Of a DNA stretch of 64,000 nucleotides, positions 12,248-22,680 are shown piece after piece (within the stretch, counting starts at the first letter, position 1; each line of letters begins with the position of its first letter). This stretch comes from Sesamum alatum (Eukaryota; Streptophyta; Magnoliopsida; Lamiales; Pedaliaceae). The DNA lies in the NCBI GenBank assembly GCA_034509735.1, contig JACGWO010000002.1:21933636-21997635 (forward strand), written 5' to 3'. The position numbers and the translations under genes are program-made. Below the pieces are notes generated by a model. The model worked only from the letters and a program-made list of their open reading frames with translations. It had not been told where the DNA came from and made no database searches.

Positions 12248-12439
12248 GTATAGGCCTAGGGTTTATGTGCGTTTTAAGCATGAAACGTGAAATAGCATGT
12301 TGTAATTAAATCTTGAATTTCTTGATTCTTGAAGCATGTTATTTTATTGCTTTTAATTCGTGTGAATTGCTGAATATTGGTATTTTCTGTTTTTCTTGGG
12401 AATCGGGATGGGAATTAATCTGAAAAACGAGAAAACGTC

Positions 12440-13035
12440 ACAGCCGGCCAGCCGGGAAGGCTGGCCGCGCGCAGCCGAGCGCTGCCGGCAGGGCAGACGC
12501 GCGCAGGCATGGGAAGCCTGCGCGCGCGCGCGCTGCCGGCCGCGCAGGGCAGCGCGCAGCCGGGTTGGCTGCGCGCGGGCGTGCGCGCATGGAAACGCCT
12601 CCAGGCGCGCGCGGGCAGACAGAGGTGTCTGCGCGCGCGCGCCCGGCAGGCGCGCCCATGCGCGCGCGCGCGCAAGGCTGGCGGGCGGAGGAGCCCGCGC
12701 GCGGACAGGCACCAGGCGCGCCGCCAGGCGCGCGCGCACGCAGACGGAGGCGTCTGCGCGCGCGCGCCCGGCAGGCACGCCCAGTGCGCGTCTGCGCGCG
12801 CGCTCTGCGCACGACGCAGGGACGCGGCCGGGGGCCAGCAGGCCAGCGCGCGCGCACAGGCAAAGGAGCCTGCGCGCGCGTCGGCCTGCCGATGCGCCAG
12901 GCCGCGCAGACTGATGCCGGCCAGGCGCGCGCGCGCCCGGCAAGGCGGTGCCTGCGCGCGCGCAGAGGCGGCAGGCAGGGCCTGCTGCCCTGCGCGCCCG
13001 GCGGCCGACTGCTGCAGGCGGCGGCGGCCGGTGGC
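12440..13035 (+). repeat. GC-rich CGCGCG block in the A leader
   Basis: Nearly 600 bp dominated by GCGCGC, GCCGGC and GGCAGGC runs, abruptly bounded by AT-rich sequence on both sides. It is imperfectly repetitive: short modules such as CGCGCGCGCCCGGCAGGC recur several times. The alternating CG runs could adopt Z-DNA, and the transcript would be strongly structured. Related blocks sit at the same leader position in D (about 25510-25910), H (about 48440-48895) and B (5480-5650), with different lengths. Confidence 0.85.
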
Positions 13036-13042
13036 TCCTTGG

Positions 13043-13062
13043 CTAGGGTTTTGAAACCCTAG
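13043..13062 (+). repeat. Telo-box hairpin at the GC-block border
   Basis: CTAGGGTTT-TG-AAACCCTAG is a 9-bp perfect inverted repeat. The right arm contains AAACCCTA, the plant telo-box and telomere-repeat permutation. It is present intact in H (48421-48442) and with one mismatch in D (25492-25511), always at the same edge of the GC-rich block. Confidence 0.7.
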
Positions 13063-13454
13063 TGTAATTTTATTTTTAAATTTATTTTCAGTTTTAATTT
13101 TGAATTAATTCTGAAAAATTCGTTTTTTGGGTTCAATTTTTCCTAAATTCCTAAAGACATTATTTTAGGAGTAAAATAAATGGATTTGGAATCCCGGGGT
13201 TATTTTACTTAAAATAATGAGGAAAGGTTTTCCTATAACGAAAAATTTTACATTGCCAATATCTATATTTTATTTTCACACGTTACGCACATGTTCATTT
13301 ATTTTCATCTTGGATTGATGTGATTGGAAATCATGTGTTGTTGGAATATTATGATTATGTGATTGGATCATGTAATTATGTGTGTTGGATGGAAATGGAT
13401 GATCACGAGCCCTAGACCGAATGTATGGTTTAATTTACTGTTGGGCCTGTGTGC

Positions 13455-13487
13455 CTCTTTAACTGCTTTCTCCTTCTCTCTTTCTAG
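13455..13487 (+). other. Candidate 3' splice site in the leader
   Basis: A pyrimidine run (TTTCTCCTTCTCTCTTTC) ends in TAG at 13485-13487, with a TTTAAC branch-point-like string about 30 bases upstream. The same arrangement is kept in D, H and I and, despite strong sequence drift nearby, in element B. This suggests the leader may be spliced before gag translation. No donor was identified, so this is inference. Confidence 0.4.
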
Positions 13488-14097
13488 TGCCTTGGAATAA
13501 TAAGGCTTTCTACCTCCCTCCTTATGTACTCCCCCCGGGGTTTCGCTGGGGTTTCTAATTTTTTTATATGTAATGAGAGTAGACTAGGAGTGAGGTTTCC
13601 ATTTTTTGTAATTGGTGGAGAAGAAGGAAGGACCACATGGAGAGCCCAGACCGGAGGTCCCTTGGCGTTTTCCATGAAGTGAAGAAAGAGAAAAAGAGAC
13701 CAAGGCCCATCAGAATGATGATTGGGTTACTATTATTGTAATAGTATAGGACCAACCCTAGATTGACCATAGATCCACTGCGGGCTCAGTGGATCGTATA
13801 GGATTCGGGCTTGTGATCATCCAACAGGGGCGTGCTAGGCTTTAATTTTGCATGTGGTTATTGTGATGGATGAATGGGTTTTATTTATCATGTATAACTG
13901 CTATGGATGAATTTCATTTATGCATTTTTGGATGAATGTATGGATGTAGTATGAGATCTCGGTCATTATTACTCTCACATTGGTTGGACCAATGTTAAAA
14001 TATTAGACCCTAGATAAAGTGGACATGAACTCTAGGAGTTCGTCCATGCCTTCCAATCCGTGGCATAGTGAGGAAGCTGTTTTAGGTCAATAGCGTG

Positions 14098-14192
14098 GTC
14101 TCACGAGTCGTGGCACGTTATTGTACTTAAAAGAAGCTGCACTATGTCATGAACGAAAAATGGGCTGCTGCTACCTGTCTCACGAGTCGTGG
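14098..14192 (+). repeat. Paired palindromic leader motif
   Basis: GTCTCACGAGTCGTGG occurs at 14098-14113 and again at 14177-14192, 79 bp apart. Its core CACGAGTCGTG is an 11-base inverted repeat. The pair and its spacing are conserved in the leaders of B, D and I. A role in RNA dimerisation or packaging is possible but unproven. Confidence 0.6.
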
Positions 14193-14569
14193 GGGTACTA
14201 GTGGGTCCATGGCTCGGTCGATTGGGTCGGGTCTAACGCCTAATTAGCATGATTCGCTTGGAGTCCTCGGGATCATGCAAAAGGGTGAGGCAATAATCTT
14301 GGGAATCTCGTGGAACGAGAATGGTATGGAATACCTCCCACAGGATCTTTTCCATGCGAATCGTAAAAGCGGGGTATGGGAAAAATCGCTGTGGATCCCA
14401 AGCCCACTAGGAAAGGATTTCCCGAAAACTACGTTTGAGAGTACCGTGTTTTCGTATAAATAGTGGGAGGATTAAATGACTAAAGACCAAGCATTTAATT
14501 ATTTTTTATCAAACCACCGTCTTTACTTTCTGCTGATCGCGCGTTGTTTTTCAACATGTAGATTTTAAA

Positions 14570-16123
14570 ATGTCTAAGAACCCACTTTCAACCATTCTTG
14601 AGACAAACAAATTTAATGGAACCAACTACAACGACTGGTTGCGCAATCTCAGGATAGTCCTGGATTATGAGAACCAAGGCTACGTCATGGACGAGCCTCT
14701 CCCTAGGACCTTACCGGAAGGATCCACGCCAGAGGAACGTGAGACGTTCGAGACTTGGCATAAGGATAACCGGAAGGTTCGTAGCATCATACTTGCTTCG
14801 ATGACCAATGAGATTCAGAAGCAATATGAAAGGCTAGACGATGTCCCTTCCATAATGGCTCGCCTTAAGGATTGCTATGCAGTCCCGGACCGGCATACTA
14901 GGTATGTCGCGACCAAGGCGTTCTTTGGAACTAAAATGACAGAAGGATCCTCTGTACAAGAACATGGGGTTAAAATGCTTACCCTAGTGGAAAAGCTCGA
15001 GGACCTAAAGGCAGGTCTCGATAACGAAACGTACATAGATGTGATCCTTCAGTCACTCCCACCCTCCTTTGATCAATTTATTGTCAGCTACAACATGAAT
15101 GCACTTGAGAAGGGTATTCATGAGTTGATCAATATGTTGGTGCAATACGAGGCAACGACTAAGAAGTCCACGCCTTCGGTATTGTTTGGAGGTGCTTCTA
15201 CTTCCAAGACGAAAGGCAAGGGCGCCGGACGTTGGAAAAGGAAGAAAGGGAAGGGAAAGGCAGTTATAGCAGCTACGAACACTCAGAGTGTTCCCATTGC
15301 CAAAGAGGGGAAAGGCAAAGGAAAGGGAAAGGTTGTCTCCAAGCAACAGTCGAAGGCATATGACATATGTATCAACTGCCGTGAGAAAGGGCATTGGAAG
15401 AGAGAGTGCCCCAAACTCTTCTCAAACCAAGGTATATTTGTGATTGAGGTTGACATGGTCACTAATTCTGCCTCTTGGGTATTGGATACCGGCTGTGGAG
15501 CTCACATTTGCAATGATCTGCAGGTGTTGAAAAGAAGCAGAAAACTAAGTAGCGGGGACATGATCCTGAAGCTCGGAAATGGCAAGGCCATCTCGGCAGA
15601 AGCAGTAGGATCCGCCACTTTAGTTATTAGTGATACCATTAGCATAGAATTAGAGCAAGTTTATTTTGTACCCAGTATGATTAAAAACATCATTTCCATT
15701 CCATTGTTAGACAATAATGGTTATGAGTTTAAAATCAATAAAAATTGCTTTTATTTGATGAGGTGTGGAATTGCTCATCTACTTGGTACATTACATAATG
15801 GGCTCTATATCTTGCAACAAACGAATTTCGTTCTTAACGCTCAACACAAACGGAAATTAGATAATAACGGGAACGCACGTCCGTGGCACGCTAGGCTAGG
15901 TCACATATCCCAAGATAGGATGAAAAGGTTGGTAGACTCAAAGAACCTAGAGGTTGGGAACTTGAGTGATCTACCAACTTGTGAATCTTATCTAAGAGGG
16001 AAAATGACCAAGAAGCCCTTTGTAGGACAAAGCAGGCTTGCCACAGGTCTGTTGGACTTGGTCCATACAGACGTGTGTGGACCACTAAGGACGCAGGCCC
16101 GAGGTGGGTTCCCTACTTCATAA
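14570..16123 (+). pseudogene. gag-pol: Element A Gag-protease-pre-integrase (frame intact to IN start)
   Basis: A 517-codon open frame starting MSKNPLSTILETNKFNGTNY, the N-terminus shared with the Gag of D and I. Residues 1 to about 260 are copia Gag ending in a basic KGKGKGKVV linker. Residues 267-280 form the CCHC zinc knuckle CINCREKGHWKREC for RNA binding. Protease has its catalytic DTG at 306-308 within SWVLDTGCGAHICND. The pre-integrase HHCC finger follows (WHARLGHISQ), but its last cysteine (residue 474, TCES-Y) is tyrosine, unlike CESC in H and I. The frame then reads out of phase after a one-base loss near 16110 and stops at 16123. Gag builds the particle and protease cleaves the polyprotein. 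Confidence 0.9.
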
Positions 16124-17147
16124 CCTTCACCGATGATCATTCACGGTATGGTTATGTTTACCTGATGAGGTACAAGTCTGAAGCTCTTGAGAGGTTTAAA
16201 GAATTCAGACTTGAAGTGGAGAATCAAACCAACTGCAAAATTAAAGTCCTACGGTCAGACCGAGGCGATGAATACCTTAGTGCCGAATTCCTAGATTATC
16301 TAAAGGAACATGGTATAATATATCAGAATGGACACCTCCCGGAACATCACAGTTAAATAGCGTCTCTGAAAGGAGGAACCGAACCCTGTTGGAAATGGTT
16401 CGTTCCATGATGAGTTTTACCAAATTGCCCCTATCGTTTTGGGGTTATGCATTAGAAACGGCAGCCAAGTTATTGAATTTGGCGCCTACTAGTGTAGTGA
16501 CCCAAACGCCATATGAGATATGGCACGGCAAGCCTGCATCCTACAACTACTTGAAAGTGTGGGGTAGCCCCGCATACGTCAAGAGGTTAGTGGGAGATAA
16601 GCTAGAATCCAGGTCTAGCCTATGCAGGTTCGTTGGATACCCTAAAGAAACTGCGGGTTATTACTTTTGTGACCCTTTGGAACAAAAGGTATTTGTTTCA
16701 AGGAATGCAGTATTCTTGGAGCAAGGCTTCCCGGAGGATATCCAACCTGATGAGCTGATCCTTGAGGAATCAAGTGATGGAACTCAGCCATCAGAAACAG
16801 TCGCGGAAACCTCACCTAGAGGATTCAGGATAGACACTAGGAGGACTGACCTACCTAGAGAAGTCCAACATGCTAGGCATGAAGGACAACCTCAAGGCAG
16901 GCCAGCCCCGACCCCTGAACCGCCGGCTCCGATACAGTCAGCGCCCACAGTTACCACTAACGTTCCCGTTCTCCGAAGGTCCACTAGAGAATCCAGACCT
17001 CCAGTGAGATATGGATTTCTAGGTGCGACCGATCTTCTGGATAACGATCCTAAGACATACGGGGAAGCGATGTCAGACATTGACTCTGGGAAATGGCTTG
17101 AGGCCATGAAAACCGAAATGGACTCCATGAGCGAGAACCAAGTTTAG
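16075..17147 (+). pseudogene. gag-pol: Element A integrase core and C-terminus (frameshifted)
   Basis: Integrase inserts the DNA copy. The DDE core begins just upstream (LVHTDVCGPL). FTDDHSRYGYVYLM and VLRSDRGDEYLS, carrying the second aspartate, are read in the piece 16075-16356; the second string has D where H and I have G. A two-base insertion near 16320 shifts the frame. The third catalytic region (ERRNRTLLEMVRSMMSF) and the C-terminal part through GSPAYVKRLVGDKL are read at 16389-17147, ending in a proline-rich linker and the start of RT. A further one-base gain near 17145 breaks the join to RT. Not a functional protein as it stands. Confidence 0.88.
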
Positions 17148-17181
17148 GAGACTTGTAGATCCACCGAAAGGTGTTAAGCCA

Positions 17182-17889
17182 GTGGGCTGTAAGTGGGTCT
17201 ACAAGCGCAAACTCGGCGTTGATGGAGAGGTCACTACCTTCAAGGCTAGGCTTGTAGCTAAGGGATACACTCAACGACCCGGGGTCGATTTTGAGGATAC
17301 CTACTCGCCAGTAGCCATGGCTAAATCCATTCGGATCCTGCTTGCCATAGCAGCATGGTATGACTATGAAATATGGCAGATGGACGTGAAAACGGCCTTC
17401 CTCAACGGCTTCGTTGAAAAAGAGATCTATATGAATCAGCCGGAGGGTTTCACGGTCGCTGGAGAAGAACAGAAAGTCTGTCGTCTCCAGAAGTCCATCT
17501 ATGGCCTCAAACAAGCTTCCCGGAGTTGGAACATTCGATTTGATGAGGTAATACGGGGTTATGACTTCATCAAAAACGAATCCGACCCTTGTGTATACAA
17601 GAAGGTCAGTGGGAGCTCCATAGTGTTCCTAGTGCTTTACATGGATGACATTCTGCTCATTGGAAATGACGTCAGAATGTTAGGAAACACGAAAGCATGG
17701 CTGTCAACCAAGTTTTCCATGAAGGACTTGGGTGAAGCATCCTACATCCTAGGCATCCAGATTGTCAGGGACAGATCTAAAAGGATGTTAGGGCTCACCC
17801 AAAACTCGTATATGGAGAAAGTCCTAAAGAGATATCGAATGGACAACTCCAAACGAGGATTCCTTCCTATGAGGCATGGGATCAAGTAG
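17182..17889 (+). pseudogene. gag-pol: Element A reverse transcriptase (RVT_2)
   Basis: A 235-codon open piece with the copia RT hallmarks: CKWVYKRKLGVDGEVTTFKA, QMDVKTAFLNGFVEKEIYMN (first catalytic aspartate) and the catalytic box YMDD at residues 153-156. Other copies in this window have YVDD, so methionine is peculiar to A. The frame stops at 17889 where AAGTTA in related copies has become AAGTAG. It copies the element RNA into DNA. Confidence 0.92.
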
Positions 17890-17931
17890 TCCAAGAAACA
17901 GTCCCCGCAGACTGATGAGGAACTTGAAAAG

Positions 17932-18624
17932 ATGAAAGTCATCCCCTATGCTTCTGCCGTAGGTAGCATCCAATATGCGGTCCACTGCACCAGGCCTGAC
18001 ATTGCATACGCTTTGAGCGTGACTAGCAGATATCAGTCCTGTGCAGGAGAGGCACATTGGAATGCAGTTAAGGGCATCCTTAAGTACCTAAGGAGGACTA
18101 AGGAAATGTTCTTAGTCTATGGCAATGGAAAACTAATTCTGGAAGGCTTTAGCGACGCCAGCTTCCAGTCTGATGACGATGATGCCAAGTCTCAATCGGG
18201 GTATATATTCAAGCTCAACGGAGGAGTAGTGGCTTGGAAAAGTTCCAAGCAAGCAACCACTGCTGACTCCACCACTGAGGCTGAATACATAGCAGCTTCA
18301 GAAGCTGCCAAGGAAGCGGTTTTGATGAGAAACTACATCCAAGAGTTGGGTGTGGTGCCTAGCATCGCCCAGCCCGTTGTCATCTTCTGTGATAACAATG
18401 GTGCAATAGCGCAAGCGAAGGAACCGAGATCTCACCACCGTTCCAAACACATTCTTAGACGCTACCATCTTCTTAGAGAAATGGTAGGAAGAGGTGACGT
18501 TCGGATGGACCGAGTCAACTCAGCAGACAACACAGCAGACCCGCTGACAAAGCCTATGTCGCAAAGTGCTCATACGCAACATCTTGAGAAGATGGGGATT
18601 AGGCATATAGGTGATTGGCTTTAA
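17932..18624 (+). pseudogene. gag-pol: Element A RNase H
   Basis: A 230-codon open piece continuing the RT frame after the nonsense codon at 17887-17889: CTRPDIAYALSVTSRYQS, the acidic catalytic string GFSDASFQSDDDDAKSQSGY, TADSTTEAEYIAASEAAKEA and HHRSKHILRRYHLLREM, ending GDWL with TAA at 18622-18624. It has the complete copia RNase H C-terminus. The polypurine tract starts at the next base. Confidence 0.92.
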
Positions 18625-18640
18625 AGGTCAAGTGGGAGAT
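18625..18640 (+). other. Polypurine tract of element A
   Basis: AGGTCAAGTGGGAGAT lies between the RNase H stop codon and the 3' LTR, the place of plus-strand priming. Confidence 0.85.
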
Positions 18641-20634
18641 TGTTAGAATAGGTGACCATGTAAGCCAATTTTGGCGGGTATATGTAACCTATGTCTAGAC
18701 AATTATAAGTGTTTTGATAAATCATCAATGAATAAAGAAGTGAATTTTCATTTGGCATTACTTTGTTTGTGTTCACTTGCACCTATTTTTCCATATCTGT
18801 TCACTACGCAAACAGAGCCCACGGACTGAGATTCGATTTCGGGGACTGGGACTACGCTTGGAGGTAGGTCCATGGAATCAGTCTTCCCGAATCAGTCCGG
18901 AAATCTCCAAGTCAAGGAATCCCGAAAATGGGTACCGGGATTCCATTTGAGACTTGCACTAAGCATCTGCTGTCGTGTTTCATCGACGGGTGACGAGGAT
19001 CGTCTAAGCAGTGTTAGTGGGTTAGCCTGCTAGGATGCAGCTGACTGAGGTGACTCGTGGGAACCGTCTTACGGAGGACCTTGAGTATGGTCTGCAAGGT
19101 ATGACGAGTATTCCCGGTTCCAACGGTACAGGTCAAGTCCTTTGACTTGAGGAATTACTGAGTTTACCTGTACATCAGAACTGTATCTTAGATATGGTGA
19201 GAGATTGCCAGAATTCTCTTTGGTAGTCATAAGCCATGTCTAGTGCAGTCCTGGTGTGCAAAGTGACAGTAGTTTCCAAGAAAGGATCTGTCTCCTGTCA
19301 ATAGGTTTTGACAGTTGAGTCTCATGTATGCTCTAGGTCTTGTCCCTAAAACTGTGGCCACAGTGACTGAACAGAAGGGAAGGTTTCCCTTGCGGCGTTT
19401 AGTGAGGACAGACCGACACTTAGGTCCAAGATGGGTACCTGCGTTATCCGTGCCCTAGACACTAAGTGATGAGACCGAAGACAGAAGGACAAGCATACTG
19501 TTAGAGCCTAAATGTTCATCCCTGAATATTTCACCTAGTCTCTAGTGCCATGGACCGTTGCTAGACGGCCACCCATGGTAACGGACGGATTCTAGGAATC
19601 CGACCAAGTCTAGCTGAATGGTGAACCTAAAGAGTCACACACTATCCACACACAATTAAATATTTAATTTGAAATTAAATATTGGAGTGAAGGAATGATT
19701 AAATTAGATTTAATCGGGACCTTTATTTTTCTTGGAGAAATAATTCTTTCTATTTGATAGAAGGAATTAAATTGATAAATTGGATTTATCAAAAGGATTT
19801 ATTTAATGGGCTTAAATAATATTTATATTTATTTTAGCCTCTTGGAAATATTTAAATAGGTTTTAAATATTTCCATTAAATTAAATTAAATCAACGGTTG
19901 AGATTAATGGGAGAGATGGATGGCTAGGATCGTTTTGACTAGGTCAAAACACTAGTTTGACTAGGACTTTGACTAGGTCAAAATCCTAATCAAATTAGAG
20001 TTCTTAAAAGAGGAGTTTAAAGAGGATTAAACTCCTCTTCTATATAAACCCCTAGCATCCTACAATTTACATGATGATGAAACTCCAACACACACACACA
20101 AACACACACACACGGTTTCTCTCTCTCTCCCATCTCTTTCGTCCGCCCTCTCTCTCTCTCAAGAAAATAGTTTTCTTGATTCTTTTGTTCTTGGAACATT
20201 AGAATCTTGATGAATCAATACCATTAATTGATAATGTGTTATTGATTCATCCACTCCAAAATTATACACTTGTTCGTTGCTAGCACGACGTGCAAGATAC
20301 GTGGGTGGATCGTGGGTCACGAATTAGAGGGTCTCAAAGACGGGATCTTGGTGCAAAACGGGGAACAACGCGTGTAGCCGTTGAAGACGAAAACGACAAC
20401 GGGTAGGTCTCGTTTTAAATTTTCGTCCCTCTTTAATTTTCAACCCTATGGCCTCCATGATTTATTTTATGTTATACGTTCATGAGATACACCGAATGCC
20501 CGGGAAAATTTCAAAGGCACACCCTTTGAAACGTGTTTTTTAATTTAAAAGCATGTTTAAATTCCGTTTTAATTTTTAATTATACCGCGCTTCCGCATCC
20601 GCGCTTTTCCCGGGACGATCCACATAATCTTTCA
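18641..20634 (+). repeat. 3' LTR of element A (LTR-A)
   Basis: 1994 bp with TGTTAGAATAGG and ATAATCTTTCA ends. By eye it differs from the 5' LTR at about seven places: two near 18707 and 18725, one near 19398, one near 19543, a one-base longer CA run near 20100, and two near 20148 and 20317. It is followed by the TSD TGTTT. Confidence 0.97.
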
Positions 20635-20639
20635 TGTTT

Positions 20640-21530
20640 CTTGGACAACTTGATCCCATGCCTCATGGGAAGGAATCCTCGTTTGGAGTTGTCCATTCGA
20701 TATCTCTTTAGGACTTTCTCCATATACCAGTTTTGGGTGAGTCCTAACACCCTTTTAGATCTGTCCCTGATAATCTGGATGCCTAGGATGTAGGAGGCTT
20801 CACCCAAGTCCTTCATGGAAAATTGGGTTGACAACCATGCTTTTGTGTTTCCTAACATTCTAACGTCATTACCAATGAGCAGAATGTCATCCACATAAAG
20901 CACTAGGAACACAATTGAGCTCCCACTGACCTTCTTGTATACACAAGGGTCGGATTCGTTTTTGATGAAGTCATACCCCCGTATTACTTCGTCAAAGCGA
21001 ATGTTCCAACTTCGGGAGGCTTGTTTGAGGCCATAGATGGACTTCTGGAGACGACAGACTTTCTGTTCTTCTCCAGTGACCGTGAAACCCTCCGGCTGAT
21101 CCATATAGATCTCTTCTTCAACGAAACCGTTGAGGAAGGCCGTTTTCACGTCCATCTGCCATATCTCATAGTCATACCATGCTGCTATGGCGAGCAAGAT
21201 CCGAATGAACTTAGCCATGGCTACTGGCGAGTAGGTATCCTCAAAATCGACCTCGGGTCGTTGAGTGTATCCCTTAGCTACAAGCCTAGCCTTAAAAGTT
21301 GTGACTTCTCCATCAACGCCAAGTTTGCGCTTGTAGACCCACTTATAGCCCACTGGCTTAACACCTTTCGGTGGATCTACAAGACTCCAAACTTGGTTCT
21401 CGCTCATGGAGTCCATTTCGGCTTTCATGGCCTCAAGCCATTTCCCGGAGTCGATGTCTGACATCGCTTCTCCATAAGTCTTAGGATCGTTATCCAAAAG
21501 ATCGGTCGCACCTAGAAAGCCATATCTCAC
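20640..21530 (-). pseudogene. gag-pol: Element D reverse transcriptase
   Basis: Minus-strand continuation of the piece at 9504-10231, after removal of element A. It contains KWVYKRKLGVDGEVTTFKA, QMDVKTAFLNGFVEEEIYMD and an intact YVDD (the tyrosine codon at 20897-20895). It is open from 21530 to the A insertion point. The in-frame extension into A's LTR at 20580-20634 is a chance fusion. Confidence 0.92.
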
Positions 21531-22680
21531 TGGAGGTCTGGACTCTCTAGTGGACCTACGGAGAACGGGAACGTCAGTGGTGACTGTGGGCGCTGACTGT
21601 ATCGGAGCCGGTGGTTCTGGAACCGGGGCTGGCTGTTCCTGAGGCTGTCCTTCATGCCTAGCCTATTGGACCTCTCGAGGTTGGTCAGCCCTTCGGCTGT
21701 ATATCCTGAATCCTCTAAGTGAGGGTTCCGTGGCTACCTCTGATGGCTGGATTTTATCACTTGGTTCCTCAAGGATCAGCTCATCAGGTTGGATATCCTC
21801 CGGGAAGCCGTGCGCTAAGAATACTGCATTTCTTAAAACAAAGACCTTTTGTTCCAAGGGGTCATAAAAGTAATAACCCGCAGTTTCTTTAGGGTATCCA
21901 ATGAACCTGCATAAGCTAGACCTGGATTCTAACTTATCTCCCACTAACCTCTTGACGTATGCGGGGCTACCCCACACTTTCAAGTAGTTGTAGGACGCAG
22001 GCTTGCCGTGCCACATTTCATATGGCGTTTGGGTTAATGTACTAGTAGGCGCCAAATTCAACAACTTGGCCGCCGTTTCTAGTGCATAGCCCCGAAAGGA
22101 TAAGGGCAGTTTGGTGAAACTCATCATGGACCGAACCATGTCCAACAGGGTTCGATTCCTCGTTTCAGAGACACCATTTAACTGTGGTGTTCCTGGAGGT
22201 GTCCATTCTGATATTATACCATGTTCTTTTAGATAATCTAGGAACTCCGTACTAAGGTATTCACCGCCTCGGTTTGACCGTAGGACTTTAATTTTGCAGT
22301 TGGTTTGGTTCTCCACTTCAAGTCTGAATTCTTTAAACATCTTAAGAGCTTCAGACTTGTATCTCATCAGGTAAACATAACCATACCGTGAATGATCATC
22401 GGTAAAGGTTATGAAGTAGGAAAACCCACCTCGGGCCTGCGTCCTTAGTGGCCCACATCGTCTGTATGGACCAAGTCCAACAGACCTGTGGCAAGCCTGC
22501 TTTGTCCTACAAAGGGCTTCCAGGTCATTTTCCCTCTTAAACAGGATTCACAAGTTGGTAGATCGCTCAAGTCCCCAACCTCTAGGTTCTTTGAGTCTAC
22601 CAACCTTTTCATCCTATCTTGGGATATGTAACCTAGCTAGCGTGCCACAGTCGTGCGTTCCCGTTATTATCTAATTTCCG
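21531..22680 (-). pseudogene. gag-pol: Element D integrase (broken)
   Basis: Minus strand. Integrase strings RYKSEALKMFKEFRLEVENQ, LRSNRGGEYLS (N where most copies have the catalytic-region D), a GVSETRNRTLLDMVR version of the third catalytic region, and GSPAYVKRLVGDKLESRSS are read in 22367-21663. Breaks include a nonsense codon near 21663, a one-base loss near 22455 between FTDDHSRYGY and the upstream CGPL, and disturbance of the HHCC finger near 22520. The substitution in the second catalytic string suggests loss of activity even apart from the frameshifts. Confidence 0.85.

Larger units (their letters stand above)
12248..14569 (+). other. Element A leader between PBS and gag
   Basis: About 2.3 kb without a supported protein gene. 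In order it holds the GC-rich block (about 12440-13035), a telo-box hairpin (13043-13062), a polypyrimidine tract ending in AG at 13487, two copies of GTCTCACGAGTCGTGG (14098-14113 and 14177-14192), and an AT-rich stretch before the gag ATG at 14570. Long frames at 12353-13062 on both strands are products of stop-free GC-rich DNA. An antisense frame at 13484-13675 is discussed under findings. Confidence 0.75.
10227..20639 (+). mobile_element. Complete copia element A with TSD TGTTT
   Basis: Element A spans 10232-20634 (10,403 bp) between TSD copies TGTTT at 10227-10231 and 20635-20639. It has a 5' LTR, PBS, long leader, gag-pol region in copia order, polypurine tract and 3' LTR. By eye the two LTRs differ at about seven positions in 1993 bp, so the insertion is young. 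The polyprotein nevertheless has several frameshifts and a nonsense codon. A lies in the RT/RNase H part of element D in the opposite orientation. It is the best reference copy in the window. Confidence 0.97.

Noticed and set aside
12353..13062. Overlapping open frames of 86-196 codons on both strands
   Set aside because: All lie in the GC-rich leader block, where stop codons are rare by composition. They are Arg/Ala/Pro/Gly-rich in every frame and not conserved in length between A, D, H and B.
17050..17514. MFEAIDGLLETTDFLFFSS-type frames opposite RT (also near 21021, 45675 and 57243)
   Set aside because: Exact antisense shadows of the RT coding sequence; their conservation is explained by RT.
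20580..20634. C-terminal extension of the D RT frame
   Set aside because: This is the end of the 3' LTR of element A read through by chance; the D coding sequence stops at the TSD.
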